Made by a program: the position numbers and the translations under genes. The notes beneath the pieces are model-generated. The model saw only the letters and a program-made list of their open reading frames with translations, was not told where the DNA came from and searched no databases. From assembly GCA_025517465.1 (NCBI GenBank), contig JAOPKE010000005.1:310001-374000 (forward strand): a stretch of 64,000 bases of DNA, read 5' to 3'. This document shows, piece after piece, positions 35,839 through 43,969 of the stretch; positions within the stretch are counted from its first letter, which is position 1, and each line of letters starts with the position of its first letter. The DNA is from Halobacteria archaeon HArc-gm2. Lineage in GTDB: Archaea; Halobacteriota; Halobacteria; Halobacteriales; Haloarculaceae.

Positions 35839-36285
35839 ATGGTTCTGCTCGTCCCCTTCGACGGATCCGACCTCTCGACGGCGGCCCTGCACCGGGCCGC
35901 GGAGTTCTCCGAGTACACCGACGAGTCCGTCCTCGCGCTCAGTATCGTCCCCGAAGAACCCGATTACGCCATCGAGCGTGGCTGGATAGACGAGGGGGAT
36001 CCGTACGACCCCGAGGCCATCGGCCAGCGACTGCGCGGTCAGGTCACGGCCGTCGCGCCCGCCGCGGAGTTCCGCTGTGAGATCCCCGAAGACGTGAGTT
36101 CGATGGCGTCGGTGACGACCGACGTCGTCCGGACGATCCGGGAAGTCGCCCACGAGGTCGACGCCTCCATCGTCTTCGTCGGCAGCGAGAACGCTGGCCG
36201 GGTCTCGACGCCGGTGTCGAGCGTCGGCGCGCCGGTCTCGGAGGACCCTGGCTACGACGTCCACATCGTTCGCCACGCCGACTGA
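35839..36285 (+). CDS. universal stress protein-like, divergent
   Basis: The 148-residue protein starts MVLLVPFDGSDLSTAALHRA, a clear Usp N-terminus with the Asp of the nucleotide site. The C-terminal ATP loop is degenerate: IVFVGSENAGRVSTPVSSVG keeps only part of the G-x2-G-x9-G pattern. It is therefore probably a non-ATP-binding Usp. It is tail-to-tail with another Usp gene, 30 bases apart. Confidence 0.87.
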   Translation: MVLLVPFDGSDLSTAALHRAAEFSEYTDESVLALSIVPEEPDYAIERGWIDEGDPYDPEAIGQRLRGQVTAVAPAAEFRCEIPEDVSSMASVTTDVVRTIREVAHEVDASIVFVGSENAGRVSTPVSSVGAPVSEDPGYDVHIVRHAD

Positions 36286-36315
36286 TGGGCCCACGCGGGC
36301 CGGCCGATTCGCGAC

Positions 36316-36744
36316 TCAGCGCGTCACCGTGACCGGAACCGGCGAGCGCCTGACGACGTTCTCCGCGACGCTGCCCAGCAGAATGCGGGACATCCCCGAA
36401 CGGCCGTGGCTTCCCATCACGATCTGGTCGATGCCGTGCTCGCGGGCGTACTCGACGATGGTTCGCGTCGGCTTGCCGACCTCGACGACGCGCTCGACTG
36501 CCAACCCGGCGCTCTCTGCCTCGGCCTCGATCTCGTCGAACAGCGACTCGGCCTGTTCTTTCTCCCGCTCGTACCACTCTTCGGAGAACGAGGGTATCGA
36601 CGCCTGGGCGCTGTAGCCGGCCTCTGCGGGGTTGATCACGTGTAACAGCACGAGCGTCGCGTCGGGGAACTCGCCGACGACGAAGTCCGAGGCCTGGTGA
36701 GCCTGCTCCGAGCCGTCGACCGGAACCAGGATGCGTTTTGTCAT
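36316..36744 (-). CDS. universal stress protein (UspA family)
   Basis: The 142-residue protein begins MTKRILVPVDGSEQAHQASD and ends with GSHGRSGMSRILLGSVAENVV, an intact ATP-binding G-x2-G-x9-G-S loop, then SPVPVTVTR. ATG 36744 is chosen over an upstream in-frame codon because the Usp domain begins there. The long AT-rich upstream region (36843-36893) may hold its promoter and a leader. Confidence 0.93.
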   Translation of the reverse strand: MTKRILVPVDGSEQAHQASDFVVGEFPDATLVLLHVINPAEAGYSAQASIPSFSEEWYEREKEQAESLFDEIEAEAESAGLAVERVVEVGKPTRTIVEYAREHGIDQIVMGSHGRSGMSRILLGSVAENVVRRSPVPVTVTR

Positions 36745-37100
36745 GCGAACGTATCGCACGCAGGTCGCATTGAAAGTTCCCCTCTGTCAGACCGCTCGAC
36801 GCTCCGACCGTCCAGTACCTGGACGACGGCACTGGCCGCACCGTGAAAAGATGACTCGGCTCGGAATAAAAATTATTATCGCAAGTTATATCCACGGGTT
36901 CACCGAGGTGTCTGCCACAGGCGGAGTCGAGCGAGGTACTCCCTCGTTACGGTCTGCATCAACCAAGACCGCGGAGCGAGTCTCCGACTCGCCGCGGTCC
37001 GATTGTCCGCCTGTCTTCCCGACTCGCGAGCGCGCCGCTCGCCGTCTGGTTCGCCTGAACAATCGCGAATAGCTGCCGCCCGCCAGCGACCGGCCGCCAG
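36745..37100. other. gene-free interval with strong hairpin
   Basis: I see no gene here. An AT-rich stretch (36858-36893, including AAAAATTATTATCG) lies toward the usp gene. At 36967-36999 a strong hairpin has stem GACCGCGG / CCGCGGTC, an inner stem CGAGTC / GACTCG separated by a 2-base bulge, and the 3-base loop TCC. It lies downstream of the minus-strand 37101 gene and may end its transcript. Confidence 0.5.
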
Positions 37101-37403
37101 TCAGGTCCGTTCCCGTACCGCAGCGACGTGGTCGCGTGCCTCCTCGGGCGTCATCCCCCGGACGCCACACGAACACGACCGGAGCTCCGGGTCGGTCAGT
37201 TCGTCAACCTGTTCCTCCCGGGCGCGGACGAGTTCGCCGCTCTCCGCGTCGTAGTCGTAGTACATCCGATAGTTGACCTGCGTTACGCCCTCGATGCGGT
37301 GGTCCTCCTCCGGGTCGGGGTTCCTGATGGCGTCCTCGTGCTCGCCCTGCATCTCCTCTTTCCACTGCTGCAGCGTGGCCTCCGGGTCTCGCTCGTCGGT
37401 CAT
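37101..37403 (-). CDS. hypothetical protein with CSC motif
   Basis: The 100-residue soluble protein (MTDERDPEATLQQWKEEMQG...) is highly charged with predicted N-terminal helix, a middle segment VTQVNYRMYYDYDAESGELV and a C-terminal LRSCSCGVRGMTPEEARDHV. The Cys-Ser-Cys pair could bind metal or be redox active, but no second cysteine pair is present, so a zinc site would need a dimer. It is not recognised as any family. Codon use agrees with its neighbours. Confidence 0.7.
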   Translation of the reverse strand: MTDERDPEATLQQWKEEMQGEHEDAIRNPDPEEDHRIEGVTQVNYRMYYDYDAESGELVRAREEQVDELTDPELRSCSCGVRGMTPEEARDHVAAVRERT

Positions 37404-37451
37404 GTGGTGGGGATTGCGATATGAGGTGAAAAAGTGCCGGGGAACCTTCGT

Positions 37452-37691
37452 TTAAGCCAACACGTCCGGTGGTTCCTCGTCACCGGTCGTGTTGTCCGCG
37501 GGTTCGATACCGAGCGTCCGGAGTTCCTCGTTGGTCGGCTCACGGCCGATTTCGCCCTTCCGCAGAGCGACCGCATCGTCGAGATTTTCCAGGGCTTCGG
37601 TCCGCGTCTCGCCCTGGGTAGTTACCCCGGCTTCGACGTCTATGGCTACCCACCAGCCGCCCTCCTTCGTGAGGCGGATCTCCTGCACCAC
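37452..37691 (-). CDS. hicB: HicB-family antitoxin-like protein, orphan
   Basis: The 79-residue protein (from GTG 37691: VQEIRLTKEGGWWVAIDVEAG) has the HicB fold signature: WWVAIDVEAGVTTQGETRTEALENL and DDAVALRKGEIG, the partial RNase-H-like domain that binds HicA. Haloarchaea have many such genes. No HicA-like reading frame is found beside it on either strand, so it is an orphan or partners in trans. An ATG further upstream (37874) would add an atypical Arg-rich extension; GTG with GAGGACGG just ahead is preferred. HicB pairs normally repress their own promoter. Confidence 0.7.
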   Translation of the reverse strand: MVQEIRLTKEGGWWVAIDVEAGVTTQGETRTEALENLDDAVALRKGEIGREPTNEELRTLGIEPADNTTGDEEPPDVLA

Positions 37692-37913
37692 CCCGTCCTC
37701 ACCCGAGCGTTTGGAACTCGCTATAGTCGTTCTAGTGCGAACTGTCTGATAAGGATTCGGACGATTGCGCCGCTGGCTCAGGTGACAGCGTCGTGACTGT
37801 AGGTCGAGGGTTGGTTCGTGAATTCGAGGAACGAACTGTGAAAGGGGCCGACGTACGATGTCGGTAGTCTCCATCCACCTTTCACCCAAAAATCAGCACG
37901 GTAGGAAGACGAT

Positions 37914-38156
37914 CTATCCTCCGCTCTCGTCCAGATTGTCGAGTATTTCGGCCAGGCGCTCTTTGAGCTGTTTTTCTTCCCCAGAGAACTCGCTCTCCCA
38001 ATCTGAATACAGATCGATCTCGGTGTGCTCGTAGAACCCGTCAGTACGCCGGTCGATTTCCCGAATCATCTCGTTGATCTCTTCATCGTCGTACACGTCG
38101 ATTCCGTGGACGATAACGTCTGTATCTGGCCGGTCTCCTGGCTTTCCATTCGGCAT
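37914..38156 (-). CDS. hypothetical acidic protein
   Basis: The 80-residue protein MPNGKPGDRPDTDVIVHGID... ends with a helix, EKQLKERLAEILDNLDESGG. It contains a DDEEINEMIREIDRRTDGFY segment that looks helical. No family is recognised. GC content is visibly lower than in flanking genes, and together with the adjacent orphan hicB and palindromic element IV this suggests a recently acquired or fast-changing patch. It might be part of an unidentified toxin-antitoxin pair, but nothing in the sequence proves this. Confidence 0.6.
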   Translation of the reverse strand: MPNGKPGDRPDTDVIVHGIDVYDDEEINEMIREIDRRTDGFYEHTEIDLYSDWESEFSGEEKQLKERLAEILDNLDESGG

Positions 38157-38238
38157 TAGATGACCTTGGGACCGGGTGGGGAGTTAGTACCGCGGGTTTC
38201 GTTCCGTTCCACTGGCGTCTTTACTGAATTACCGATCC

Positions 38239-38253
38239 GGCTCTGTTGAAATT
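38239..38253. other. possible insertion-sequence end remnant
   Basis: GGCTCTGTTGAAATT, 35 bases upstream of the GGTCAGTACAG leader of element IV, is reminiscent of the terminal inverted repeats of haloarchaeal insertion sequences as I remember them. No transposase or second end is present, so this is a weak suggestion. Confidence 0.2.
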
Positions 38254-38287
38254 CTCTGGGGCTACCACACTCTGTCCCCCCGACCCT

Positions 38288-38864
38288 GGTCAGTACAGAT
38301 CAAGGACTTAGCGATCAGTGGATTTCGGTGTTTCAGCAGTGAGCACGAATTCAAACACCTCGAAAGCCCTCGGCGCGCTCGACTCGTGCGACTCGTTGCG
38401 CTCCTCGCTCCGCTGCGGTGCTTACTTCGTCGGACGTCGGCGACCGCACCTCGCCCTTTCAGTCCGCCAGGATCAACCTCGCTCGCGCGATGAAACGCGC
38501 TCGCGATTATGGCCACCAAACCTCCCCGAATTCGGCGCGTCCGCGCCGAATCACGCTTCCTGACCGCCCCGCAACCGCGCGGCGGTCGGCCGGGAGCGCG
38601 TTTCATCGCGCGATCAGGGGAAGGGCAGGGCTGCGGTGTGGGCCTGGCGGACTGGAAGGGCGAGGCGTGTTCCGGGAACCCGGGCGACGCAAGCACCGTG
38701 GTTCGAGAGAGCGAAGCTCTCTCGTCATCACGAAAGACGCGAAGCGTCTTTCGAACGACAGCGCTAGCGAGGAGCGCAACGAGTCGCGGAGTCACGAGCG
38801 TGCCGAGGGCTTTCCTCTGTTTGCTGTATTGATGCTGACTGCAGAGGGCGCGCCGAGGGCTTTC
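38288..38864. repeat. long palindromic element, copy IV (subfamily A, duplicated right end)
   Basis: Left arm GAAAGCCCTCGGCGCGCTC (38362-38380) pairs with GAGCGTGCCGAGGGCTTTC (38796-38814, one mismatch). A second right end GCGCGCCGAGGGCTTTC lies at 38848-38864. Inner arms CCTCGCCCTTTCAGTCCG (from 38449) and CGGACTGGAAGGGCGAGG (to 38665) pair with one mismatch. A further inverted pair CGCGCGATGAAACGCGCTC (about 38485-38503) and its complement (about 38591-38609) lies in the centre. The right arm 38690-38736 is identical to the reverse complement of part of copy V. The leader GGTCAGTACAG (38288-38298) matches copy I. Confidence 0.85.
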
Positions 38865-38946
38865 TGGCTGTTGGCATCGGTACTCGTCCTCTAAGTCCTG
38901 AAGATGAGACCGAAGACCACTCGATGACGACCAGCCCAAACTGCCC

Positions 38947-39732
38947 CTAGTCCAGCGAATCGACCGTCTTCTCGGCCCAGGTGACGGCGTACTCGGCGCC
39001 GTACTCGCGGTAGGCCTGGGTGTCCAGCGCGGCGAAGGGAGTCGGCAGTTCCACGTCGTGTTTCACTGCGGAACAGGCCAGTTCCGCCGCGGCGGCGAAG
39101 TCGGTCCGGCCCATCGCGACCTCTTCGCTCAGGTCCGAGAGCCGCGGTTCCAGGCGCTGGCCGGCGTCGACCCAGGCGGCGTGGAGGCGAGGGAGGTCAC
39201 CCTCCCAGTCGGCGAAGACTTCGCGGGAGTGGCGGCCGACGTAGGCGTCGAACAGCGCGGCGGCGAGCTGGTAGGTGCCGGCGGGGTCGAGCCGCCCGTC
39301 GACGGCGTCGGCGAGGTCGGCGTAGCGGTCCTCGAAGAAGCCCAGGAAGTGCTCGGGGAGGTCCAGACCCACCTCAACGAACGCCTCGGCGAGCAGGAAG
39401 TCGACGAAGTCCTCGGGCGAGCCTTCGAGGCGGGGCTTGACAAGCACGACTGGCGGGTCGGTCTGGCGAGTCCAGGCGACGCCGCCGTCGCCGGGCATGC
39501 CGACGGAGAAGGCCGTCGAAGCCAGCCGGTGGAGCGGTTCGGGCGCGTCGGCGGGCACCCAGTGGTCGGGGTAGGAGAGCGGGTCGACCGAATCGGTCAG
39601 GAGGAGGAGGTCCTCGGCGACCGCGGGGTCGAGCGTCTCGAAGTCGCGCTCGCAGTCGCGGACGACCGCGTCCGGGACGTGGCGCTCCCGGACCGTCGCC
39701 ACCTCGCCGTCGAGGGGGCGTTCCGAGAACAT
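38947..39732 (-). CDS. conserved haloarchaeal protein of unknown function
   Basis: The 261-residue soluble, mostly helical protein (MFSERPLDGEVATVRERHVP...) shows FVDFLLAEAFVEVGLDLPEHFLGFFEDRY and WVDAGQRLEPRLSDLSEEVA. There is no metal, nucleotide or membrane motif. I take it for one of the haloarchaeal core uncharacterised families but cannot name it. Its ATG (39732) shares one base with the stop codon of the upstream 31-residue peptide (TGATG), so translation of the two is coupled. Confidence 0.8.
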   Translation of the reverse strand: MFSERPLDGEVATVRERHVPDAVVRDCERDFETLDPAVAEDLLLLTDSVDPLSYPDHWVPADAPEPLHRLASTAFSVGMPGDGGVAWTRQTDPPVVLVKPRLEGSPEDFVDFLLAEAFVEVGLDLPEHFLGFFEDRYADLADAVDGRLDPAGTYQLAAALFDAYVGRHSREVFADWEGDLPRLHAAWVDAGQRLEPRLSDLSEEVAMGRTDFAAAAELACSAVKHDVELPTPFAALDTQAYREYGAEYAVTWAEKTVDSLD

Positions 39733-39827
39733 CACGCCGAGACGAGGACGAAGCTGGCGACGACGAGGAGCGAGAGGAGTGCGGAGATACCGACCGTGCC
39801 GACGACGATCTTCGTTGCCTTGCTCAT
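39732..39827 (-). CDS. 31-residue single-pass membrane peptide
   Basis: From ATG 39827 the minus strand encodes MSKATKIVVGTVGISALLSL and then LVVASFVLVSA before TGA. This is one membrane helix with a short basic N-terminus, so N-in orientation is expected. It overlaps the start of the next gene by a single base. The upstream sequence (39841-39865) is AT-richer (ACATTAAAGC) with a TATA-like element about 28 bases before the ATG, which supports this short start over longer frames. Function is unknown. Confidence 0.7.
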   Translation of the reverse strand: MSKATKIVVGTVGISALLSLLVVASFVLVSA

Positions 39828-39873
39828 ACGTTGAGTTTCGAAAGGGGCCGACATTAAAGCTTCAGTTCTCGGC

Positions 39874-39933
39874 AGCGACGACGAGCATCCCTGGTGGCGG
39901 CAACGACGAGCATCGACAGCGACGACGAGCATC
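39874..39933. repeat. three imperfect copies of AGCGACGACGAGCATC
   Basis: The unit occurs at 39874-39889, 39899-39914 (GGCAACGACGAGCATC) and 39918-39933 in the 138-base gap between the halocyanin gene and the 31-residue peptide gene. They are short direct repeats with no dyad symmetry and could be slippage products or a binding array. Confidence 0.6.
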
Positions 39934-39965
39934 GACCGCCGCCGGCCTGCCGTCGTCAGTCCGCG

Positions 39966-40682
39966 TCAGTCCGCGTCCTCGAGCAGTTCCCTCGTCCGCT
40001 CGTTCAGCCTCGTGATCGACTCGCTGGCGGCGTCGAGCAGTTCGTCCTGGGGGTCGGCGAGGCCCGACTGGCCGTCCGGGTCCGGCCGGCCGACGACGAC
40101 CGTCCCGACCATGCCGTTGGCCCGGTGGGGCTCGCAGTAGTAGTCGTAGACGCCGGGCGTCTCGAAGGTGTGTTCGAAGGTCGGGTTCGACTCCGCGAGC
40201 ACGTCGCTGTCGAAGGACGACGCGTCCTCGGGGATCCGCTGCGGGCGGTCGTTGTCGGGGTGGTAGGCCGTCACCGAGTGGTTCCCGCTCTCGAGGCCCC
40301 AGGTGACCGTGCCGCCCGTCTTCACCCAGACCAGCGGCGGATCGAACTGGAGTTTCGTGCCGTCTTCGCCCGCCACCATCGAGACCGTGAGACTGTCCCT
40401 GGGTTCCGACTGCAACGGGATTGTCTCGGTGCCGTCCGCGTCGGAGCCGTCGGTGGCCTCGCTGCCGTTCTCCGAATCGGAGCCGTCGCCGCCACCGCCG
40501 CTCCCGTCGTCACCGGCGCCAGTCTCGTCGGCGGCGCCGTCACTCCCACCGCCACCGCTTCCGGCGTCGGTCGCCTCCTCGGGCGACGAATCGTTCAGTA
40601 TCCCGCTACAGCCGGCCAGCGACGCGGCGGAGGCCCCCGCGAGTGCGGCCATCCGGCGTCGCGTCAGCGTCGGGTCGGACAT
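39966..40682 (-). CDS. halocyanin-like blue copper lipoprotein
   Basis: The 238-residue protein has a Tat/lipoprotein leader (LTRRRMAALAGASAASLAGC) with lipobox Cys25, a Gly/Ser/Asp-rich linker (32-85) and one cupredoxin domain (about 90-198). The type I copper ligands H135 (GNHSVTAYH), C183 and H186 (YYCEPHRANG) and M191 are all present. Halocyanins are membrane-attached electron carriers on the outside of the cell. A C-terminal helix (ELLDAASESITRLNERTREL) extends the domain. The redox partners are not nearby. Confidence 0.92.
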   Translation of the reverse strand: MSDPTLTRRRMAALAGASAASLAGCSGILNDSSPEEATDAGSGGGGSDGAADETGAGDDGSGGGGDGSDSENGSEATDGSDADGTETIPLQSEPRDSLTVSMVAGEDGTKLQFDPPLVWVKTGGTVTWGLESGNHSVTAYHPDNDRPQRIPEDASSFDSDVLAESNPTFEHTFETPGVYDYYCEPHRANGMVGTVVVGRPDPDGQSGLADPQDELLDAASESITRLNERTRELLEDAD

Positions 40683-40774
40683 CGTTCGAGATACCAGAGG
40701 AGTGCCCCCACCATTACTAGCGACGTACTACGTAGCGGCCTTAGAGAGGTGGTACGGGCCCATCCTCGCGGCCG

Positions 40775-42247
40775 TCAGTCGTCACCGGCGCCCGCACCGA
40801 CGCCCGATGCGCGAGCCACGTCGCGCCACTTCCCGGACCAGAACCGGCCCGTGTTGACGGCGGCCTTCAGGTAGAAGTCGCCGACGATAGCGGCGTAGAT
40901 GGCTGGTAATCCCCAGCCGAGGCCGGGCGCCAGCGTGACGCCGACGAGCGGAGCGGTCACGGTGAACCCCACCGGGAGCGCGAGGAAGGCCACGGGGAGG
41001 CGGTAGACGTAGGCCCCCAGAACGGTCCCGTACAGCGGCCAGCGCGTGTCGCCCGCGCCGCGCAGGCTCCCGCGCATCGTCCGCGAGACGCTGAAGCCGG
41101 CGACGCCCAGCGCGAACGCCCGGACGAACTGCACCGTCAGGTCGGGGTTCTCGGTGCCGAAGGCGGCGGCGATGGGGCGAGCGAGCGCCACCACGACGAC
41201 GGCGATGATCAGCTGGGTGACCAGCGCGATACGCAACGTCTGCCAGCCGTAGTCCGTCGCCGACCGGTCGTCGCCCGACCCGACGTGCTGACCGACGAGC
41301 GTGCTCGCCGCCGTCGAGTAGCCCCAGGCGGGCATCAGCGCGAGTTGCATCACGCGGTTGCCGATGGCGTAGGCCGCGACGACGGGCGTCCCGATGGTGC
41401 CCAGCACGAACAGGAAGGGGAAGCGGGCGAACGTCTGGAGCAGTCGCATCCCGGTCAGCGGCAACGCGACGCGGACGATCTCGGTGATGAGCCCGAGGTC
41501 GAACTGCCGCCCACCGAGGCGGAGAGTGACGACGTAGCGCCCGGAGACCAGCAGCGCGAAGAAGACCACACCGGCGATGGCGTTGGCGACGACGGTGCCG
41601 ATGGCCGCGCCGGCGATGCCGAGTTCCGGAGCGGGGCCGAGCCCGAAGATGAGCACGGCGTTGAGGGCGATGTTCGTCGGGAGGGTGAGCAGGCGGACGT
41701 ACATCGGCGTGCGCGTGTCCGCGCTGCCGGCCAGCGCTCGCGCGGCGATCATGCTCCAGAAGCGCGGCACGAGCGCGATCATCACGATAGAGAGGTAGGT
41801 CGCGCCGTTCCGGATGGCGTCCGGGTCGTCCGTGAGCACGTCGACCAGCGCCGGGGCGTGGAACCACGAGACCAGCGTGAGCGGAATGGAAATGGCGAGG
41901 CCGAGCCACAGCGACTGCTTGACCGCCAGATCGGCTCGCGCCGGGTCGCCCGCCCCCTGGAGCCGGGAGACGACGCTGATCGTCCCCGACGTGATCGCCA
42001 AGGAGAGCCCGAAGCCGACGAAGTAGTACTGGAAGCCCAGTTCGAGCCCCGCGATAGCGGCGTCGCCGAGCGCCAGCCCGACCATCGCGAAGTCGGCGAT
42101 GCGCAGCAGGATGCGGAGGGCGCCGGTGACCATCACCGGCGCAGCGAGATCCAGCGCCTCGGTGGCCTTCTCGCGCTCTACGAGGCCGAGGCGCGCGAGG
42201 AACGCGGGAAATCCTTCGATGAGCCGACGCGGGACGTCGCGGACCAT
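40775..42247 (-). CDS. MATE-family multidrug efflux transporter
   Basis: The 490-residue protein has twelve membrane helices in two six-helix halves: the first half includes TGALRILLRIADFAMVGLALG and SGTISVVSRLQGAGDPARAD; the second half has ATPVVAAYAIGNRVMQLALMPAWGYSTAASTLVG, typical of MatE repeats. The short cytoplasmic N-terminus contains LIEGFPAFLARLGLVEREKATEAL. It is probably a sodium- or proton-coupled exporter of cationic compounds. It stands alone between the halocyanin gene and a divergent PQQ-propeller gene. Confidence 0.92.
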   Translation of the reverse strand: MVRDVPRRLIEGFPAFLARLGLVEREKATEALDLAAPVMVTGALRILLRIADFAMVGLALGDAAIAGLELGFQYYFVGFGLSLAITSGTISVVSRLQGAGDPARADLAVKQSLWLGLAISIPLTLVSWFHAPALVDVLTDDPDAIRNGATYLSIVMIALVPRFWSMIAARALAGSADTRTPMYVRLLTLPTNIALNAVLIFGLGPAPELGIAGAAIGTVVANAIAGVVFFALLVSGRYVVTLRLGGRQFDLGLITEIVRVALPLTGMRLLQTFARFPFLFVLGTIGTPVVAAYAIGNRVMQLALMPAWGYSTAASTLVGQHVGSGDDRSATDYGWQTLRIALVTQLIIAVVVVALARPIAAAFGTENPDLTVQFVRAFALGVAGFSVSRTMRGSLRGAGDTRWPLYGTVLGAYVYRLPVAFLALPVGFTVTAPLVGVTLAPGLGWGLPAIYAAIVGDFYLKAAVNTGRFWSGKWRDVARASGVGAGAGDD

Positions 42248-42412
42248 CTACTCGGAGTGTGCGCGGGAGGGTCCTGTCGTTTTCGGACGAACGGGCGAAC
42301 CCGGTGGAATCCGCGGCAGGACGGCATACGTCTTTTGTCGCTCGACGGGATTCGGTGTGATCTAGCGGGTCGTTAAGTAAGTCCCCGTCCCCCGAGGTGG
42401 CGGATCGAAGTC

Positions 42413-43675
42413 ATGTCCACACGAAGAACATTCATCGGAACGATCGGTGCGGCGATCGGCGCGACCGGTTTCGCCACGGCGGTGTCAGGACAGACGAGCA
42501 ACGGCACGAGCCAACGGAACGGTGCGACTTCGGCGGCTGACCCCACCGACTGGCCCCGGTTCAAGTTCGACAGCGGCAACACCGGCTACAATCCGGCGGG
42601 GACGGCACCCCAGACGACACCGGAAACGCTGTGGACCGCCGAAAACGGGATATACGGGGATCAAACCCAGGACCCCTGCGTCGCCGGCGGGCTGGTGTAC
42701 GACGCCCGCCAGAGCACCAACGACCAGACCCCCGGAGTCTGGGCGTTCGACGCCGAGTCGGGTGAGGAAGTCTGGAGCGCCGAACTCACCCAGACCCCCC
42801 GAACGATCGTCGCGGCGGACGGATCGCTCCACGTCGCAACGAGCATGCGCCTGATAAAGCTCGACGCCGAGACGGGCGAGCGACTCGAACAGCGACTGAC
42901 GGCCGACGAGATCGATGCCACGCCGCCCGTCGTCGCCCCGCCGGCAGTCGCCGACGGAACGCTCTACGTCCTCAACAACGATCGGAACACGATCACCGCA
43001 GTCGACGTCGAGAGCTACGACCAGCTGTGGCAGACCGACCGGAACGTGGACGAGACACCACCGGCCGTCGCCGGCGGGTCCGTGTTCTTCGAATCCGACC
43101 ACCGCGTCGCGGAACTCGATGCCGCGAACGGCGGCGAGCAGCGCGTCTTCGAATTCGATCTCGTCAGGGCCCCGGTCGTGTCCGACGGGGTGCTCTACGC
43201 GGCCACCGAAGGGGCGCTCGACGCGTACGACCTCGACACGGGCGACCGCATCTGGCGCTACGTGTCTGACGAGGTACGCCGCTACTATCCGACCTCACCG
43301 GTCGTCGACGACGACCGCGTCTACGTGTCAGACGGCCAGCCCAACACGCCGCTCGTCGCACTCGACGCCGCCACCGGGTCCGTCGAGTGGCGCTTCACGG
43401 ACGATGCGGCCTGCGGAAGGCGGGACTGGGAGCCCGGTGTTGCTCGCGTCGGTGACCTCCTCGTCACGGCGAACAGCAAGGGCACGTTCTACGGTATCGA
43501 CCCGTCGTCCGGCGAGATGCGCTGGCGGTACCATACCGACGCTGTCGACCCGTGGTCGAGCCGCACCCTCGTCGATTTCGCCGTCGCGGACGGCCATATC
43601 TACGCCCAGTTCCACGGCGAGAACGGCACGTACGACGAGATCCACGCCATCGGGGTGGCGGGGGGAAGCGAGTAA
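42413..43675 (+). CDS. secreted PQQ-like beta-propeller protein with Tat leader
   Basis: The 420-residue protein begins MSTRRTFIGTIGAAIGATGF, a Tat signal (RRTFIG) ending near AVSGQ. The body consists of seven to eight WD-like quinoprotein repeats: PGVWAFDAESGEEVWSAELT, LIKLDAETGERLEQRLT, ALDAYDLDTGDRIWRYVSD, VALDAATGSVEWRFTDDA and YGIDPSSGEMRWRYHTD. No PQQ-dehydrogenase active-site residues are recognisable, so a binding or scaffold role is more likely, similar to BamB-like proteins. The start is set by the twin-arginine leader. Confidence 0.88.
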   Translation: MSTRRTFIGTIGAAIGATGFATAVSGQTSNGTSQRNGATSAADPTDWPRFKFDSGNTGYNPAGTAPQTTPETLWTAENGIYGDQTQDPCVAGGLVYDARQSTNDQTPGVWAFDAESGEEVWSAELTQTPRTIVAADGSLHVATSMRLIKLDAETGERLEQRLTADEIDATPPVVAPPAVADGTLYVLNNDRNTITAVDVESYDQLWQTDRNVDETPPAVAGGSVFFESDHRVAELDAANGGEQRVFEFDLVRAPVVSDGVLYAATEGALDAYDLDTGDRIWRYVSDEVRRYYPTSPVVDDDRVYVSDGQPNTPLVALDAATGSVEWRFTDDAACGRRDWEPGVARVGDLLVTANSKGTFYGIDPSSGEMRWRYHTDAVDPWSSRTLVDFAVADGHIYAQFHGENGTYDEIHAIGVAGGSE

Positions 43676-43969
43676 ACGAGCTACTCGATCCGGTGCAGCG
43701 GCGAACGGAACTCCCTGTCGCGGGTCTTCTCTCGCAGGAAGAAGCCATCCGGACGACAGCGCCCCGTGAGTACGCACGGATCCAGGCGGCCGGGAAACGA
43801 AACGGCGGGAGACTGGGTAGGCGTCCCACTCGGACGGAATCGACGGCCTCGTTCGACGGCTCCGTGAGCCGGCCGGGGACACCGGGTCGCCGTCGCACTC
43901 GCTCCGCTCGACGCCCGCGAAGCAGTCGAGCGACCCGCCGGCGAGTCGTCGAAGAAAGGACCGGAGCGG
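43676..43969. other. gene-free interval between convergent genes
   Basis: These 294 bases hold no recognised gene; short frames on both strands are Arg-rich and unlike the neighbours. A partial hairpin-type motif with TCGCTCCGCTC (43899-43910 region) occurs but its flanks pair poorly. I see nothing else. Confidence 0.4.

Noticed and set aside
34216-36294. A 692-codon minus-strand frame
   Set aside because: It is antisense to deoC, the aldo/keto reductase and a Usp gene, which all have clear family motifs.
38418-38894. A 158-codon plus-strand frame and a 225-codon minus-strand frame
   Set aside because: Both are inside palindromic element IV; not acidic, no family, and not shared as a protein with the other copies.
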